DNA of 64,000 nucleotides from Azophilus sp965200465 (lineage in GTDB: Bacteria > Pseudomonadota > Gammaproteobacteria > Pseudomonadales > Azotimanducaceae), in the NCBI GenBank assembly GCA_965200465.1, contig OZ241358.1, forward strand, positions 3,782,001 to 3,846,000, given 5' to 3'. This document shows, one piece after another, positions 26,403 through 34,501 of this stretch. The position numbers and the translations under genes are program-made. The stretch's first letter is position 1, and each line of letters starts with the position of its first letter. Under the pieces are notes generated by a model. It was not told the DNA's origin. It worked only from the letters and a program-made list of their open reading frames with translations, and did not search any database.

Positions 26403-28154
26403 CTAGCTGAGGATACGGGCAAAGGCTGTTCGACTGCTGAGCACGAATCGCGGGTTCTCGATCTCGTCGCCAGCGCTAAAGGGTGACACTTGGACGTCGG
26501 CCGCGGGTTGGTGTGGGCCGAGGATCAGCTTCAGCCATGCGTCAAGGAGTGTGTTGAACTTCCGGTTGAATCGGTCGCGCCTCCGTCGCGCCATGAACTC
26601 TCGAGCGTCCGGCCGAGCCCTTGGCGGCCAGATCCAAAGATCGGGATGGATCAAGAGCCACAGTTGACCGTTGCGTTCGTTCACTTTCACCCGAAGCGCC
26701 TCCGCCCACCGTACCGGTTCCGAGTTCGGGAACTGCAAAGTGGGCGCCGTAGCTAATCCGGGAACCAAACCGCTTGTGGTGCCAACCACATCGGCTATTA
26801 GTGCGAGACCTGTTTGGGCAGGAGGACGGTTGTCGGCGATGACGTACGCACCGTGTCTACGAGTGCGCACAAGCAGAGGACGATCCCGAGCGAGCGACTT
26901 TGATATGGCGTGTTCAAAGAGCCCCTTGATGTGGGAGTTGCGACGGAGCGTCGTAGGCAGTCGTACTTCCGTCAGCGACACGAGGTCGCTTCCAAATATC
27001 CGTCGAGCGTCGGCTCGAAGGCCCCAGCCCCAGACAGAAGCTGGGTTCGTCAAGATCAGTGCCCCGTTCGAGTTCGCCATAGCTTGGCGGAGGTCTTCCG
27101 ACTTTTTCTGGCATCGGAACGACAGGGAGAGACAGCGTTCGGGTTGGGATAGAATGGGCAGCGCAGTCAACCGAAGCAATGGCTTTCGCCGCCCCCGCGA
27201 GGGCATTGGGATGTCCACTGTCGAGGGTGCCAGTTTGCGCACTTTGGCGTCGAGCTCCTTGGACTTGGGCTCAACGTTTCGCCAGAGATGAAGCATGAAG
27301 GCATCGAATGTTTGGGTTTCGATCGCGTATGCCTCGACTCCTCTTTCTGTCGCATGGTCCAGTAGCCGGCGAACAGATGGTGGTGTCTTCGAACCCTTCA
27401 TAACCGTCCAGTAGAAGCCATGTGGAAAAGGGTTGGAGGTCTTCAAGACTTCGTGGAATAGCTGCATCACACTTTCGTCTCGCCCGCTGTAGCCGACAAC
27501 CACTAGCCCAAAACGAGTGCCAGAGCCAAGAAAGCATTTTGAGAGTTCCTCACTCTGGTGCCTCAAGTCAGAGGACAGATTCTTGAGACTGTCGTATCGA
27601 AAATCACCGTGTAGCTTGCAATAGAGCGGAAAGTCCTCGTTGTTGAGCGCTGTGTTAGCCGCGTGTGCTCCCTCAAGATGAAACGAGGAGAGTGTTCGCC
27701 CCATCTCGGCAACAGCCTTCTCAAGAATGGTGTCGAAGTTGGTGGTAAATGCGATGCGGGCCAAACCGGCTGCCATTAGTGCGCCCAGCACTCTGTTGCC
27801 TACGGACAGAGAGACGCGATCCTCTGCCAACATGCCACGAATATACTCCCGCTGTCGTTCCTTGTTCGCACCGAAAATCCGCTCGAAATAGCCCGTATAC
27901 TCTTGGTCAGACCCGCTAGGCGGATAGCCGTGGGAGTCGAAGTATGACTGAAGGCGCTCCTTTATGGCGTTGTTCTGGATGTCTTGTCTGGTGATTTCCT
28001 GATTTTCTTCACGGCAGTATTGTCGGCGCTTGAGGTCCCAGATGATGTCGGCTGCCGTAGGAAGGCCTGCGCTACGCGAGGCACCTGCGCCGAGAAACCA
28101 AGCAAAGCTCGGTAGCTTGTCAACAACTTTTGCGACGAGATCGACTTGATTCAT
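26403..28154 (-). CDS. SIR2-APAZ NADase effector of a short-Argonaute system
   Basis: A 583-residue protein. The N-terminal SIR2 domain shows FLGAGASRSAGLP (nucleotide loop, residues 20-32), TTNFD at 137-141 and LHGD with His182, the residues used for NAD binding and hydrolysis in defence sirtuins. GYSGRDES near 220 closes the domain. The C-terminal half is an APAZ-like beta-rich region that pairs with the short Argonaute. In characterised SPARSA systems, guide-directed recognition of invader DNA activates NAD depletion and cell death. The start ATG overlaps the stop of the SLOG-like pseudogene (ATGA), so all three belonged to one operon. Confidence 0.82.
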   Translation of the reverse strand: MNQVDLVAKVVDKLPSFAWFLGAGASRSAGLPTAADIIWDLKRRQYCREENQEITRQDIQNNAIKERLQSYFDSHGYPPSGSDQEYTGYFERIFGANKERQREYIRGMLAEDRVSLSVGNRVLGALMAAGLARIAFTTNFDTILEKAVAEMGRTLSSFHLEGAHAANTALNNEDFPLYCKLHGDFRYDSLKNLSSDLRHQSEELSKCFLGSGTRFGLVVVGYSGRDESVMQLFHEVLKTSNPFPHGFYWTVMKGSKTPPSVRRLLDHATERGVEAYAIETQTFDAFMLHLWRNVEPKSKELDAKVRKLAPSTVDIPMPSRGRRKPLLRLTALPILSQPERCLSLSFRCQKKSEDLRQAMANSNGALILTNPASVWGWGLRADARRIFGSDLVSLTEVRLPTTLRRNSHIKGLFEHAISKSLARDRPLLVRTRRHGAYVIADNRPPAQTGLALIADVVGTTSGLVPGLATAPTLQFPNSEPVRWAEALRVKVNERNGQLWLLIHPDLWIWPPRARPDAREFMARRRRDRFNRKFNTLLDAWLKLILGPHQPAADVQVSPFSAGDEIENPRFVLSSRTAFARILS

Positions 28155-28981
28155 GACAGCGGCAACCTGTGGCGCAGTCTGTGCAACCCTGTCATTACTA
28201 GGATGACGGCTTGGTCAATGTGCTGTGTTGTTGCAAGTCGGCGATTCTCTACGGACGTAAGGCCGTTGCCTAGGTCGTCCTCAGTGTAGCGATCAAACAA
28301 CTCGCTGCCCTTCCATGTGCCTCGCGATCCGGCCCAGCGATCCGCGATCCCGAGCGTCTCCGCAATGTCCCTTGCGTAGCCGCCGAATCCCCCGACAAGG
28401 AAGACAGGCTGCTTCGCCTCAATAGCGAGCAGAGTTTCCTCGGCGACGCAGGCATTGCCACCTTAGTATCCTTCCAACTTCCCGCCTAGCACTATACGGG
28501 CATCCGTTTGTTCGCGCATGGCCGTCAGGCCAACGCACCACTTACTCTTGCCTACAGTGTCGGAAGGCATGGCACGACGGCCCTCGCAAGACATCGCGCT
28601 TCCATCCAGCACCACGAGGACGAGCCGGGCGAAGCTTTGCAGCTCTTCGTCCAGCGCCCAAATGCCCCCTGTCTTCATGGTCGTATGAACTGTTCAAGCC
28701 AAGTAGTTAGCCACGGGCGGCACCTTCTCTTTGCAGGGCCGGTAACGCAAAACGAGGTCGAAGATCAGGCGGGTGAAGCCGCTGTCTTTCAAGACGAGAT
28801 TCGCGCCAGAAGCCAGCAAGTGGATGGCGAAGCCGGCCGTGGTATCTTTTAGGTGTCCATCGGTGAAGCTGAAGAACTGCATATCTGGTCTCTCTAAAAT
28901 CGAGATGCCGATGATTCTTGGGGCGGCCGGTCTGGCGATCTCATCATTAGCTCTCCCACAAGCTGCCCGCTCACTACCCGA
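28151..28981 (-). pseudogene. SLOG-like nucleotide-binding protein gene, interrupted by two in-frame stops
   Basis: One continuous reading frame is broken only by a TGA (28694-28696) and a TAA (28463-28465). Before the first stop: RIIGISILERPD, FTDGHLKD, HLLASGANLVL and GFTRLIFDLVLRY. Between the stops: LTAMREQTDARIVLGGKLEGY. After the second: AEETLLAIEAKQPVFLVGG, FGGYARDIAETLG, LGNGLTSVENRRLAT and HIDQAVILVMTGLHRLR. These match SLOG-superfamily proteins as I know them, with TGA where Trp (NYLAWxVH) and TAA where Lys (GYKG) are expected. No start codon is seen at the 5' end, where a further stop lies at 28982. Its final TGA overlaps the SIR2-APAZ start. Confidence 0.65.
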
Positions 28982-29111
28982 TCAGGGTGCAAACCCGCAC
29001 GTTGGGTAGTGTGTCGGCGAACAAGCGGTTCTCTTCCGAACCTGACGGCGGATCGGGGCGAACGATAACCGATTCCCCGTCATGCGCCAATACAAGTCCG
29101 AACCCATTACG

Positions 29112-29588
29112 TCATGCGCCCAAGACATCGTAGCTCAGTCGTTGCAGCGACTCCGCGATTGTCCCCACATCTCCCGTTGTAACATTGATTTCGGCGATTA
29201 CGCTGTCCTTCCTAGGGCTGCCAGGCTTCACCTCCCATGCCTCCCACCTCAGTCCATTGGTCAAAAGAACATACCGCGCTCCAATCTCAACGGCGTATCC
29301 AGTTGCCTGCTTCCTGCCCGCAGCGAGGCCAGCTCCCGAATTCTTAGCCTCTACCACAGCGTAGTCCTTGCTCTCTTTTTTGCTAAGCACATAGTCAATC
29401 CGGCTGCCATTGGCCTTGACTTCCAGGCGAACACGATCGGGGTCCATGACGTTCCAACCCAACTGCAGCAAGATTGGATCAATTAGGATAATACGAGTCC
29501 GCCGTTCATCCTCATCCAAGTACTCGCGATGCCGTTCAATGGCTGACCGGACTCGACCCACTTCTTCTTCAAGTTTCTCAGTCGTCAT
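29112..29588 (-). CDS. HsdR_N-like PD-(D/E)XK nuclease-domain protein
   Basis: A 158-residue protein corresponding to the N-terminal nuclease domain of type I restriction R subunits, without the helicase. The coiled N-terminus (EEEVGRVRSAIERHREYLDE) leads to RRTRIILIDPILLQLGWNV. The catalytic Asp of RIDYVL and the ExK of VVEAKNSG follow, then RYVLLTNGLRWEAWEV. All key residues are present. It overlaps the DUF6527 gene by 11 bases and is the last gene of the multiubiquitin operon, so it may be the DNA-cutting effector of that system. That role is inference. Confidence 0.7.
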   Translation of the reverse strand: MTTEKLEEEVGRVRSAIERHREYLDEDERRTRIILIDPILLQLGWNVMDPDRVRLEVKANGSRIDYVLSKKESKDYAVVEAKNSGAGLAAGRKQATGYAVEIGARYVLLTNGLRWEAWEVKPGSPRKDSVIAEINVTTGDVGTIAESLQRLSYDVLGA

Positions 29589-30042
29589 TTTCTCTCTGCC
29601 CTGAACTTGATAGCAACTTCATGGCCCGCCGATAAAGTCTCCTGAACACCAGTATCCCCTCAGTCGCATCAACACCTATATTTTCTGAGTGTCTATCGCG
29701 GCCAAAATACCTGCTGCGTCGCGCCCTATTCGCCTTACGTACCTGCTCAATCTTAAGATCGTTAAATGAACGCGCCCATCGAATTTCGCCTCGATCTATC
29801 CAATAATGAGAGCGGCAATGGAACCCCCAATTCCCCACCGACGGCTTTAGCGAAACAGACACACCATCATAGACCATCTTCCACTCTGACGGCCCCAGCG
29901 GAGTGATAACTTCCTCTCCGCAACCGCATGCACACAAATGGGCTGCCGTGCCGAATCGAATTGATACATACAGCCTGCCGTTCACAAGATTGTCAGGAAT
30001 ATAGTCGACAAATTCGTGCTTAAGCTTCACGTCATCGCCCAC
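29578..30042 (-). CDS. DUF6527-family protein (ubiquitin-like conjugation operon)
   Basis: A 154-residue protein with the DUF6527 pattern FVDYIPDNLVNGRLYVSIR near the N-terminus. CACGCGEEVITPLGPSEW and GNWGFHCRSHYWID supply three or four Cys plus His, a likely zinc site. The family is found next to multiubiquitin and ThiF genes and has been discussed as part of bacterial ubiquitin-like conjugation systems; its biochemical activity is not established. It overlaps the ThiF-like gene upstream and the nuclease gene downstream by 11 bases each, so it sits in the middle of a tight operon. Confidence 0.72.
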   Translation of the reverse strand: MGDDVKLKHEFVDYIPDNLVNGRLYVSIRFGTAAHLCACGCGEEVITPLGPSEWKMVYDGVSVSLKPSVGNWGFHCRSHYWIDRGEIRWARSFNDLKIEQVRKANRARRSRYFGRDRHSENIGVDATEGILVFRRLYRRAMKLLSSSGQRENDD

Positions 30043-31222
30043 TGTGGCTGTTAGTCAAGACATTTCCGTCCAGTGTGTATGTGCTCTGTGCTTCCTCCTC
30101 AAGATCAAGGTAGAGGCCCCGATATTTCTTCCATCGAATGACTGCTAGCGCCGCATTGAGCGCATTCAGCTCGACGATCTGAATATTGCGCTCGTACTCT
30201 CTCACGTCGTTTGAGTCGCTCGCCGCCGCGATCCTATCCACATGTGCGGAGCAACTCCCATCTGATGTGCCAATGGTCGTTCGTAGGACACCTAGGATCG
30301 CGTTGTCCACTCTTTCCAAGCCCATGCCCACGTCGACAAACGGTGTGCTACTCTTCTGCAAGCAGGAGAATAGCTGTTTCTTGGTGGCGTTCTTGTCTAT
30401 GGCAACGAAAACAAAGTCCAAATCCATAATCTCGCTGTAATGCTCTTCCCCGATGTGGTACGGGTGGGCGACGATCCCAGAGCGCATTTCCCCGTACTTT
30501 GTCGCAAAATAGTTCGCCTTATTGTGCTTCCCTTCTATGTCAAATGGCACAGTCGCGCCAGGCGAACGAAATGCATTGTGTTGGCAGAACTCGTCACCGT
30601 CGAAGATATGTATCTCCTTGACTCTCGTCTTGCTGACATAATCCAAGATGTATGACCCAGTTCCACCTAGGCCGATTATTCCAATGCGGTCGTTTGACAA
30701 AGTCTCGCTAATGCTCGTTATGCCCGCCCGACTTGACGCACTTTCCATGAAGTAGAAAGGGTCTTTTGTGTCTTGTGAAAAAACCAATCGACTAGGCTGT
30801 GCGGTCACGCTCGCATCTATCCGCTTCGCATGACTTCCGAGGATGTTGGCGTATGTGGTCATTTTGTGATGGAAATCGCGGTACTTTCCATCCGGCTGAG
30901 GCCTGGCGGAAAACCGATGATCGGCATGAAGCCCCGCCGCGAGCTCAATGTGCGAACTGTCGTTGCGGATGGCCTCGATAGGGTCACCGTTGGTCTTGCA
31001 GGGATAATCACCCGCAAAGTAGACGGTGTGATCCTGCGGTGGTGCCAGCCGATTTTCGACAAGCTCGATAGGAGCGATCAATTGGCCGAACCCGACCTTG
31101 CGGTTAGCGTTGACGTACGGTACGCGGTGGAGCACTATGTGCCCGCTGACTATTTCGACCTCATAGCCATCGTCAACGAGTTCACCGAGGTCTGGGCTAC
31201 GACTGATCAGTTCGGGTGACAT
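30032..31222 (-). CDS. ThiF/E1-like adenylyltransferase (DUF6791-type N-terminus)
   Basis: A 396-residue protein. The N-terminal 160 or so residues (VLHRVPYVNANRKVGFG and onward) match the DUF6791 region that precedes E1 domains in bacterial multiubiquitin operons. The E1/ThiF domain follows with IGLGGTGS at 183-190, IFDGDEFCQHNAFR (the Asp that binds ribose and the usual N..R pair) and DLDFVFVAIDKN. A candidate catalytic cysteine is in DGSCSAHVDR. It would adenylate the C-terminus of the ubiquitin-like protein. It overlaps the multiubiquitin gene by 26 bases and the DUF6527 gene by 11. Confidence 0.78.
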   Translation of the reverse strand: MSPELISRSPDLGELVDDGYEVEIVSGHIVLHRVPYVNANRKVGFGQLIAPIELVENRLAPPQDHTVYFAGDYPCKTNGDPIEAIRNDSSHIELAAGLHADHRFSARPQPDGKYRDFHHKMTTYANILGSHAKRIDASVTAQPSRLVFSQDTKDPFYFMESASSRAGITSISETLSNDRIGIIGLGGTGSYILDYVSKTRVKEIHIFDGDEFCQHNAFRSPGATVPFDIEGKHNKANYFATKYGEMRSGIVAHPYHIGEEHYSEIMDLDFVFVAIDKNATKKQLFSCLQKSSTPFVDVGMGLERVDNAILGVLRTTIGTSDGSCSAHVDRIAAASDSNDVREYERNIQIVELNALNAALAVIRWKKYRGLYLDLEEEAQSTYTLDGNVLTNSHSGR

Positions 31223-31478
31223 TTACGATCGTGCCCTCGCGGACCTTGAGCTTCTCGCCTTCTACTAGCTCACCCTTTTGAAACCGCCCTCCGGCGTTTC
31301 GGAAGGTGATCGTGAAGATGATTTGTGGCCCCCGCTGCGGGTCCTCAAACGCAAGGTCGACCAATTTGTCGAAGGAAACCTCCTCATCCCGAACTTGGCG
31401 CTCACGACCGTTGACAATGATCGTCGTGAGCTTGTCGTGCGTCTCGATCTCAGTTGGCTCGTCTGGTTTGTCGTTCAC
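31197..31478 (-). CDS. Multiubiquitin-domain (ubiquitin-like modifier) protein
   Basis: A 93-residue beta-grasp protein of the prokaryotic multiubiquitin family. The signature is LTTIIVNGRERQV, FDKLVDLAFEDP, then TITFRNAGGRFQKGELVEGE and REGTIVNVTRTDQS at the C-terminus, close to the family's LVEGDSVKVKEGMxFNVTxTDKS. The GTG start at 31478 has CGGAG eight bases upstream; earlier in-frame starts lack one. One domain only. It lacks a terminal Gly-Gly, as is usual in this family. First gene of the four-gene operon with E1-like, DUF6527 and nuclease genes. Confidence 0.78.
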   Translation of the reverse strand: MNDKPDEPTEIETHDKLTTIIVNGRERQVRDEEVSFDKLVDLAFEDPQRGPQIIFTITFRNAGGRFQKGELVEGEKLKVREGTIVNVTRTDQS

Positions 31479-32070
31479 TTCGCGTACTCCGTTGAGTCGT
31501 CCAAACACCACCGCTGGTGCGGTTCCGGATCTCTGTAGCGTCAACGCCGTGGCGTCTCAGCATAAACTGGATACGAAGCCAATATGGGCCTTCGCCGGCC
31601 ATTTTCAACCCCCCCTTGAGGACGAAAAAACCTTCGAGATCCATTGAAGTCTTAAAAATCAATAAGTTAGAACTCGATTGACAGCCTTTGGGCCAACGGT
31701 CCCAACGCAGAGCTTGCACATCAAGGGGGCCTTTTAATGCCCTCAACATGCCGGCTTCGAGCGCAACCGGGAACACGCGAGCGGCGGAGCCGCGCTCGTT
31801 TGCTTGCCGACGATGCCTTGGAGGTAGAGCGCCCATCGGCTGCCGATGGCGGCCGCACGGTCGAGAAGCACCACCACCGCCACGATCTCGCCGCCGGCCC
31901 AGTCGATCTCCGGTTGTGCGTCGGAGTTCGGTGCGTGGGCGTCGCGAAGGAGTACAGTCACTCCTCCGTCGCGAGGCTCCACCAGACGCTGACGGTAGAG
32001 CCAGAATATCGACCCTCGACCCCTCCTTGACTCCCCGCTCACACTGGTCGTCGGGCTTCCCTGCCGCCCC
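31479..32070. other. Intergenic region without a supported gene
   Basis: Nearly 600 bases lie between the multiubiquitin start and the PIN toxin stop. Several overlapping frames exist on both strands but none has a ribosome site, a family motif or a consistent composition. A minus-strand stretch translating as PEIDWAGGEIVAVVVLLDR looks protein-like and may be a gene remnant, but I cannot name it. The upstream operon promoter should lie in the first 100-200 bases. Confidence 0.4.
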
Positions 32071-32508
32071 TCACTTCTGGCCACATTGCTTCGCCGACGC
32101 ATCGAGAAGCACCAACAAGGACGCTGGCGAGTAGGCCGAGATTGACGCTTTGGCGAAATCCCGCTCATTGCGCGTGACGATCGCGCTGGCTTGCATACGA
32201 CGGGCCGATGCCGCGACGACAGCATCCTCAAAGTCACTCATGTTGCTTTCGGCGGCCTCCCGGAGCACGGCGCCGGTTACTGGTGCCACGTCGAGAATCG
32301 ACAGGATGGTGCGCACCTGCCGACGGGCTTCGTCCAGCCCAACCGCCTTGCGTGCGAGATAGAAGATCGTGGTGACTACGTTGGCGCAGATATAGCCCTG
32401 AACGTCACCGCGTTCCGCCCGCGAGAGCAATTGGCCCGCTGGCTCGTCGAACGGTCGCCGCCGCAAGAGAACGTCAAGAACGACATTGGCGTCGAACATC
32501 ACCCTCAA
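32071..32508 (-). CDS. PIN-domain toxin (VapC-like ribonuclease)
   Basis: A 145-residue PIN protein. FDANVVLDVLLRR near the N-terminus gives the first catalytic Asp (residue 6). SDFEDAVVAASARR supplies the central acidic pair and VTRNERDF the last Asp, as in VapC-type RNases that cleave tRNA or other RNA. The gene starts inside the antitoxin stop (ATGA overlap), so expression is coupled. Length and layout are normal and the gene looks intact. Confidence 0.85.
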   Translation of the reverse strand: MRVMFDANVVLDVLLRRRPFDEPAGQLLSRAERGDVQGYICANVVTTIFYLARKAVGLDEARRQVRTILSILDVAPVTGAVLREAAESNMSDFEDAVVAASARRMQASAIVTRNERDFAKASISAYSPASLLVLLDASAKQCGQK

Positions 32509-32744
32509 AGGTACTTCCTCTCCAAATGGGTGCGGTAGTCCGTTTCGTCAACGCCAGTACCCTCGAGGGCGCCCATCAACTGCAACACCTTGGGTGCCAA
32601 CGGCGATGGCCGAGGTTCGGCGGAAGCAATGGCGGCGAAGTAGTCCGAGACCATCTGCGAGACGGAGCATCCAGCTTGCCGCGCATGCTGCTTCGCGGCC
32701 CTGACGAGCTGATCGTCCAGTCTGAGTGTGAGCTTGGTTTGCAC
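32505..32744 (-). CDS. Antitoxin of the PIN pair (DUF6364/ribbon-helix-helix type)
   Basis: A 79-residue protein. The N-terminal MQTKLTLRLDDQLVRAAKQHARQAG and SVSQMVSDYFAAIA follow the strand-helix-helix pattern of RHH antitoxins, which bind the operon promoter as dimers. The C-terminal part (VDETDYRTHLERKYL) would wrap the toxin. It overlaps the PIN gene by four bases, antitoxin first, the usual order. Autoregulation is expected from the family but no operator was identified. Confidence 0.8.
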   Translation of the reverse strand: MQTKLTLRLDDQLVRAAKQHARQAGCSVSQMVSDYFAAIASAEPRPSPLAPKVLQLMGALEGTGVDETDYRTHLERKYL

Positions 32745-33016
32745 CTTAAAGCCTCCGAGACGTACAAGCGACAGAAAACATACGTCTATTACGCCATGTC
32801 GTCAAGAGCAGATGACATCGCCGCCCGGGGCGCTCGCCCGAGGTAGTCCGCCCAATCCTGTAGGAGCGGCTGAACTGGCACCGCATCCCCGCAACGCAGG
32901 TCCTGATTTGCGGTTGCACGGCGTCCAACCCGTTGGCCGTTGCTCCGGGGCGGTTCAGCCCCACTAGCCACGGGTGTTATCTCGGCCATGTTGTTCTCAA
33001 GTCCCAATTGGTTGGC

Positions 33017-33463
33017 TCATGCAGATGGTCGAGGCGGAAGGTGGATGTCATTGCGAATTCGCACCCCAAGGGCTCGGGACACTTGGCACAAGCGTTGATA
33101 GCTGGCGGAGGCGTAGCGTTCAGCCTCGTACCGCTGGATCTGCTGTTCCTTGACGCCTAGGCGCTGTGCCAGAACCCGCTGGCTGAGGCCCACTGCGATT
33201 CGAGCCTTGATCAAGCCGTCCGCCAACTCGTCAAAGGAGGCTGTCGAGATTACGGACAGATCAGCGGCCTTCAGGCCCTCGTACTCGGCAAGTTCCGCCC
33301 GCAAATCGTCAAGCTGGCTCTCCATGGCCTCCCGCTCTGCTTGGCGAATGCGCGGGTGGACGTCACTGGGCTCGCTCCCGAATGCATCAAACCGCTCGAT
33401 GGCTTCACGAAAGTCGCGCTCCTTACGCTTCGTAATTCTGTACTGCCGCTCGTTCGTAATCAT
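33017..33463 (-). CDS. XRE-family HTH protein, likely antitoxin/regulator
   Basis: A 148-residue protein. A long charged N-terminal helix region (residues 1-75, with TKRKERDFREAIERF) is followed by a canonical helix-turn-helix, ADGLIKARIAVGLSQRVLAQ then RLGVKEQQIQRYEAERYASA. It starts in the stop of the DUF6932 gene (four-base overlap), so toxin-like gene first and HTH second, as in several toxin-antitoxin pairs with reversed order. It probably represses the operon and neutralises its partner; this is inference from organisation. Confidence 0.75.
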   Translation of the reverse strand: MITNERQYRITKRKERDFREAIERFDAFGSEPSDVHPRIRQAEREAMESQLDDLRAELAEYEGLKAADLSVISTASFDELADGLIKARIAVGLSQRVLAQRLGVKEQQIQRYEAERYASASYQRLCQVSRALGVRIRNDIHLPPRPSA

Positions 33464-33903
33464 GGCAAAGTCCCCAGATCAATTCGCACGATGCCCTTTG
33501 GCGTTCTGTTGCGGTCGGACTGAAAGAAATCATGGAACAGGACGCCCGGTTCGGCGGAAGAGGTCGCCGGAAACAGCTCCCCAAGATACTTGGACTTCAT
33601 CGCTGCACGGCCGTCTGAGAAATCCAGAAGGACCGGATCAAGTCGATCCGGCTCAACCCCGACTGTCTCCCATGCGCCGTCGTAGTCGTTGGGAAGAGGC
33701 TTGGCGGAGACGAAGCTCCCGTTGAGCAGAACAAGGCGGCATCCCGCGCCCGCAAGGTTCCTGCAGGCGGCCGGAAGACCCGCGATCAACCGGGATCGAT
33801 GGCTGGTTCCTCCGAACCGACTAGCCATCTCGCTCCAACCAGCGTTGTGGATGCCGGGCGGCAGGTAGCCCGTCCTAGGGTCAAGTTCGGGAATCATAAA
33901 CAC
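33460..33903 (-). CDS. DUF6932-like nucleotidyltransferase-fold protein, likely toxin partner
   Basis: A 147-residue protein with a minimal nucleotidyltransferase signature. LVLLNGSFVSAKPLPNDYDG has the Gly-Ser turn followed about 11 residues later by Asp-x-Asp, the metal-binding pair. The N-terminus MFMIPELDPRTGYLPPGIH is typical of DUF6932. The family is found beside HTH genes, here overlapping by four bases. A tRNA- or protein-modifying toxin, as in MenT/AbiEii-like pairs, is plausible; the substrate is unknown. The start chosen is the only one giving the conserved N-terminus. Confidence 0.65.
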   Translation of the reverse strand: MFMIPELDPRTGYLPPGIHNAGWSEMASRFGGTSHRSRLIAGLPAACRNLAGAGCRLVLLNGSFVSAKPLPNDYDGAWETVGVEPDRLDPVLLDFSDGRAAMKSKYLGELFPATSSAEPGVLFHDFFQSDRNRTPKGIVRIDLGTLP

Positions 33904-33942
33904 AACACTATCGTTGTGTTTTTAGCCGTGTCAACCCCTTTG

Positions 33943-34302
33943 ATGCACCTCAGCGCCCGTCGCCGACAACGGTTCTGGTGCGGCCACTGCGGCCACCTCC
34001 ATGCCGGGCACGGTGCCAACAGCGCCGCCTGCACAAGCTGCGGCGAAGGTGAGCTGGTGCCCCTGTTCTGCCCGGAATCCCTTGCCACCCGCGCCAAGCG
34101 CTCCGTCTTGAGCCGCGATTGCCCCTTCCGCCACGCCGGCGAAGCGCTCATCATCGTCGGGGCGCGGGCGTCCAACCTGCTCAGCGTGGTGCTTGGGAAA
34201 ACCTTCGCCTCCCGCCACAACGACGACTTCGGCGGCCATGCGGAACCAGCCCGGAACGGTGATTCCGCCAGTGCCCAGAAGGTGATCGCCTTTTCGGACT
34301 GA
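33943..34302 (+). pseudogene. Fragment of a large DEAD/DEAH-box helicase gene
   Basis: About 120 codons resemble the middle of very large (about 2000-residue) superfamily II helicases. FWCGHCGHLHAG and CTSCGEGELV form a zinc-ribbon pair, then LATRAKRSVLSRDCPF and IIVGARASNLLSVVLGK follow, and ASRHNDD and KVIAFSD are motif-V-like segments. It is cut off at both ends and contains an insertion between NDD and KVIAFSD. Such helicases often accompany the Eco57I-type methylase remnant at 23.3 kb, so the two may be scraps of one former system. Confidence 0.5.
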
Positions 34303-34434
34303 AGGAGGTGTGGGCGGAGCGAACACGAAGACGGGTCTCCTCTTCGAGCACATGCTGCCGTTGCGCGTGGTGCATGCCGCCACGTCGGACCGGCGCAGCC
34401 CGTTTTGTGGACGCCTTCTCTGCTGAGGTTTTTT

Positions 34435-34474
34435 CCGCCACACTGGCGCCTGCCCCCTTAAACCAGCGTGGCGG
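34435..34474. promoter_or_regulatory. Inverted repeat upstream of the PnuC region
   Basis: CCGCCACACTGG (34435-34446) and CCAGCGTGGCGG (34463-34474) form a 12-bp stem with one mismatch around a 16-base loop, 28 bases before the next start codon. No T-run follows on the plus strand, so it is not an obvious terminator. It could be a leader-RNA structure or an operator. Confidence 0.4.
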
Positions 34475-34501
34475 GCTTGCACGGTTACCCAGGAGCGAAG
34501 C

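Noticed and set aside
28463..28696. Stop-codon reassignment (TGA as Trp) to explain the SLOG-like gene
   Set aside because: A TAA interrupts the same gene and a TAG another gene, and TGA ends many normal genes in the window, so reassignment does not fit.
31743..32237. Minus-strand frame of 164 codons overlapping the PIN toxin 3' end
   Set aside because: It overlaps a well-supported gene, its N-terminal third is the PIN gene in another frame, and no motif is recognised. Mentioned only as a possible remnant in the intergenic entry.
32789..33007. Small minus-strand frame ending LLQDWADYLGRAPRAA, faintly like an integrase C-terminus
   Set aside because: The resemblance covers about 10 residues, there is no start signal, and no attachment site is visible. 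Too weak to annotate.
34303..34501. Possible TPP riboswitch upstream of the YkoF-like/PnuC genes (GCTGAGG and CCAGCGTGG elements)
   Set aside because: The conserved elements are not in the required order or spacing, and the second is better explained as one arm of the 34435-34474 inverted repeat.
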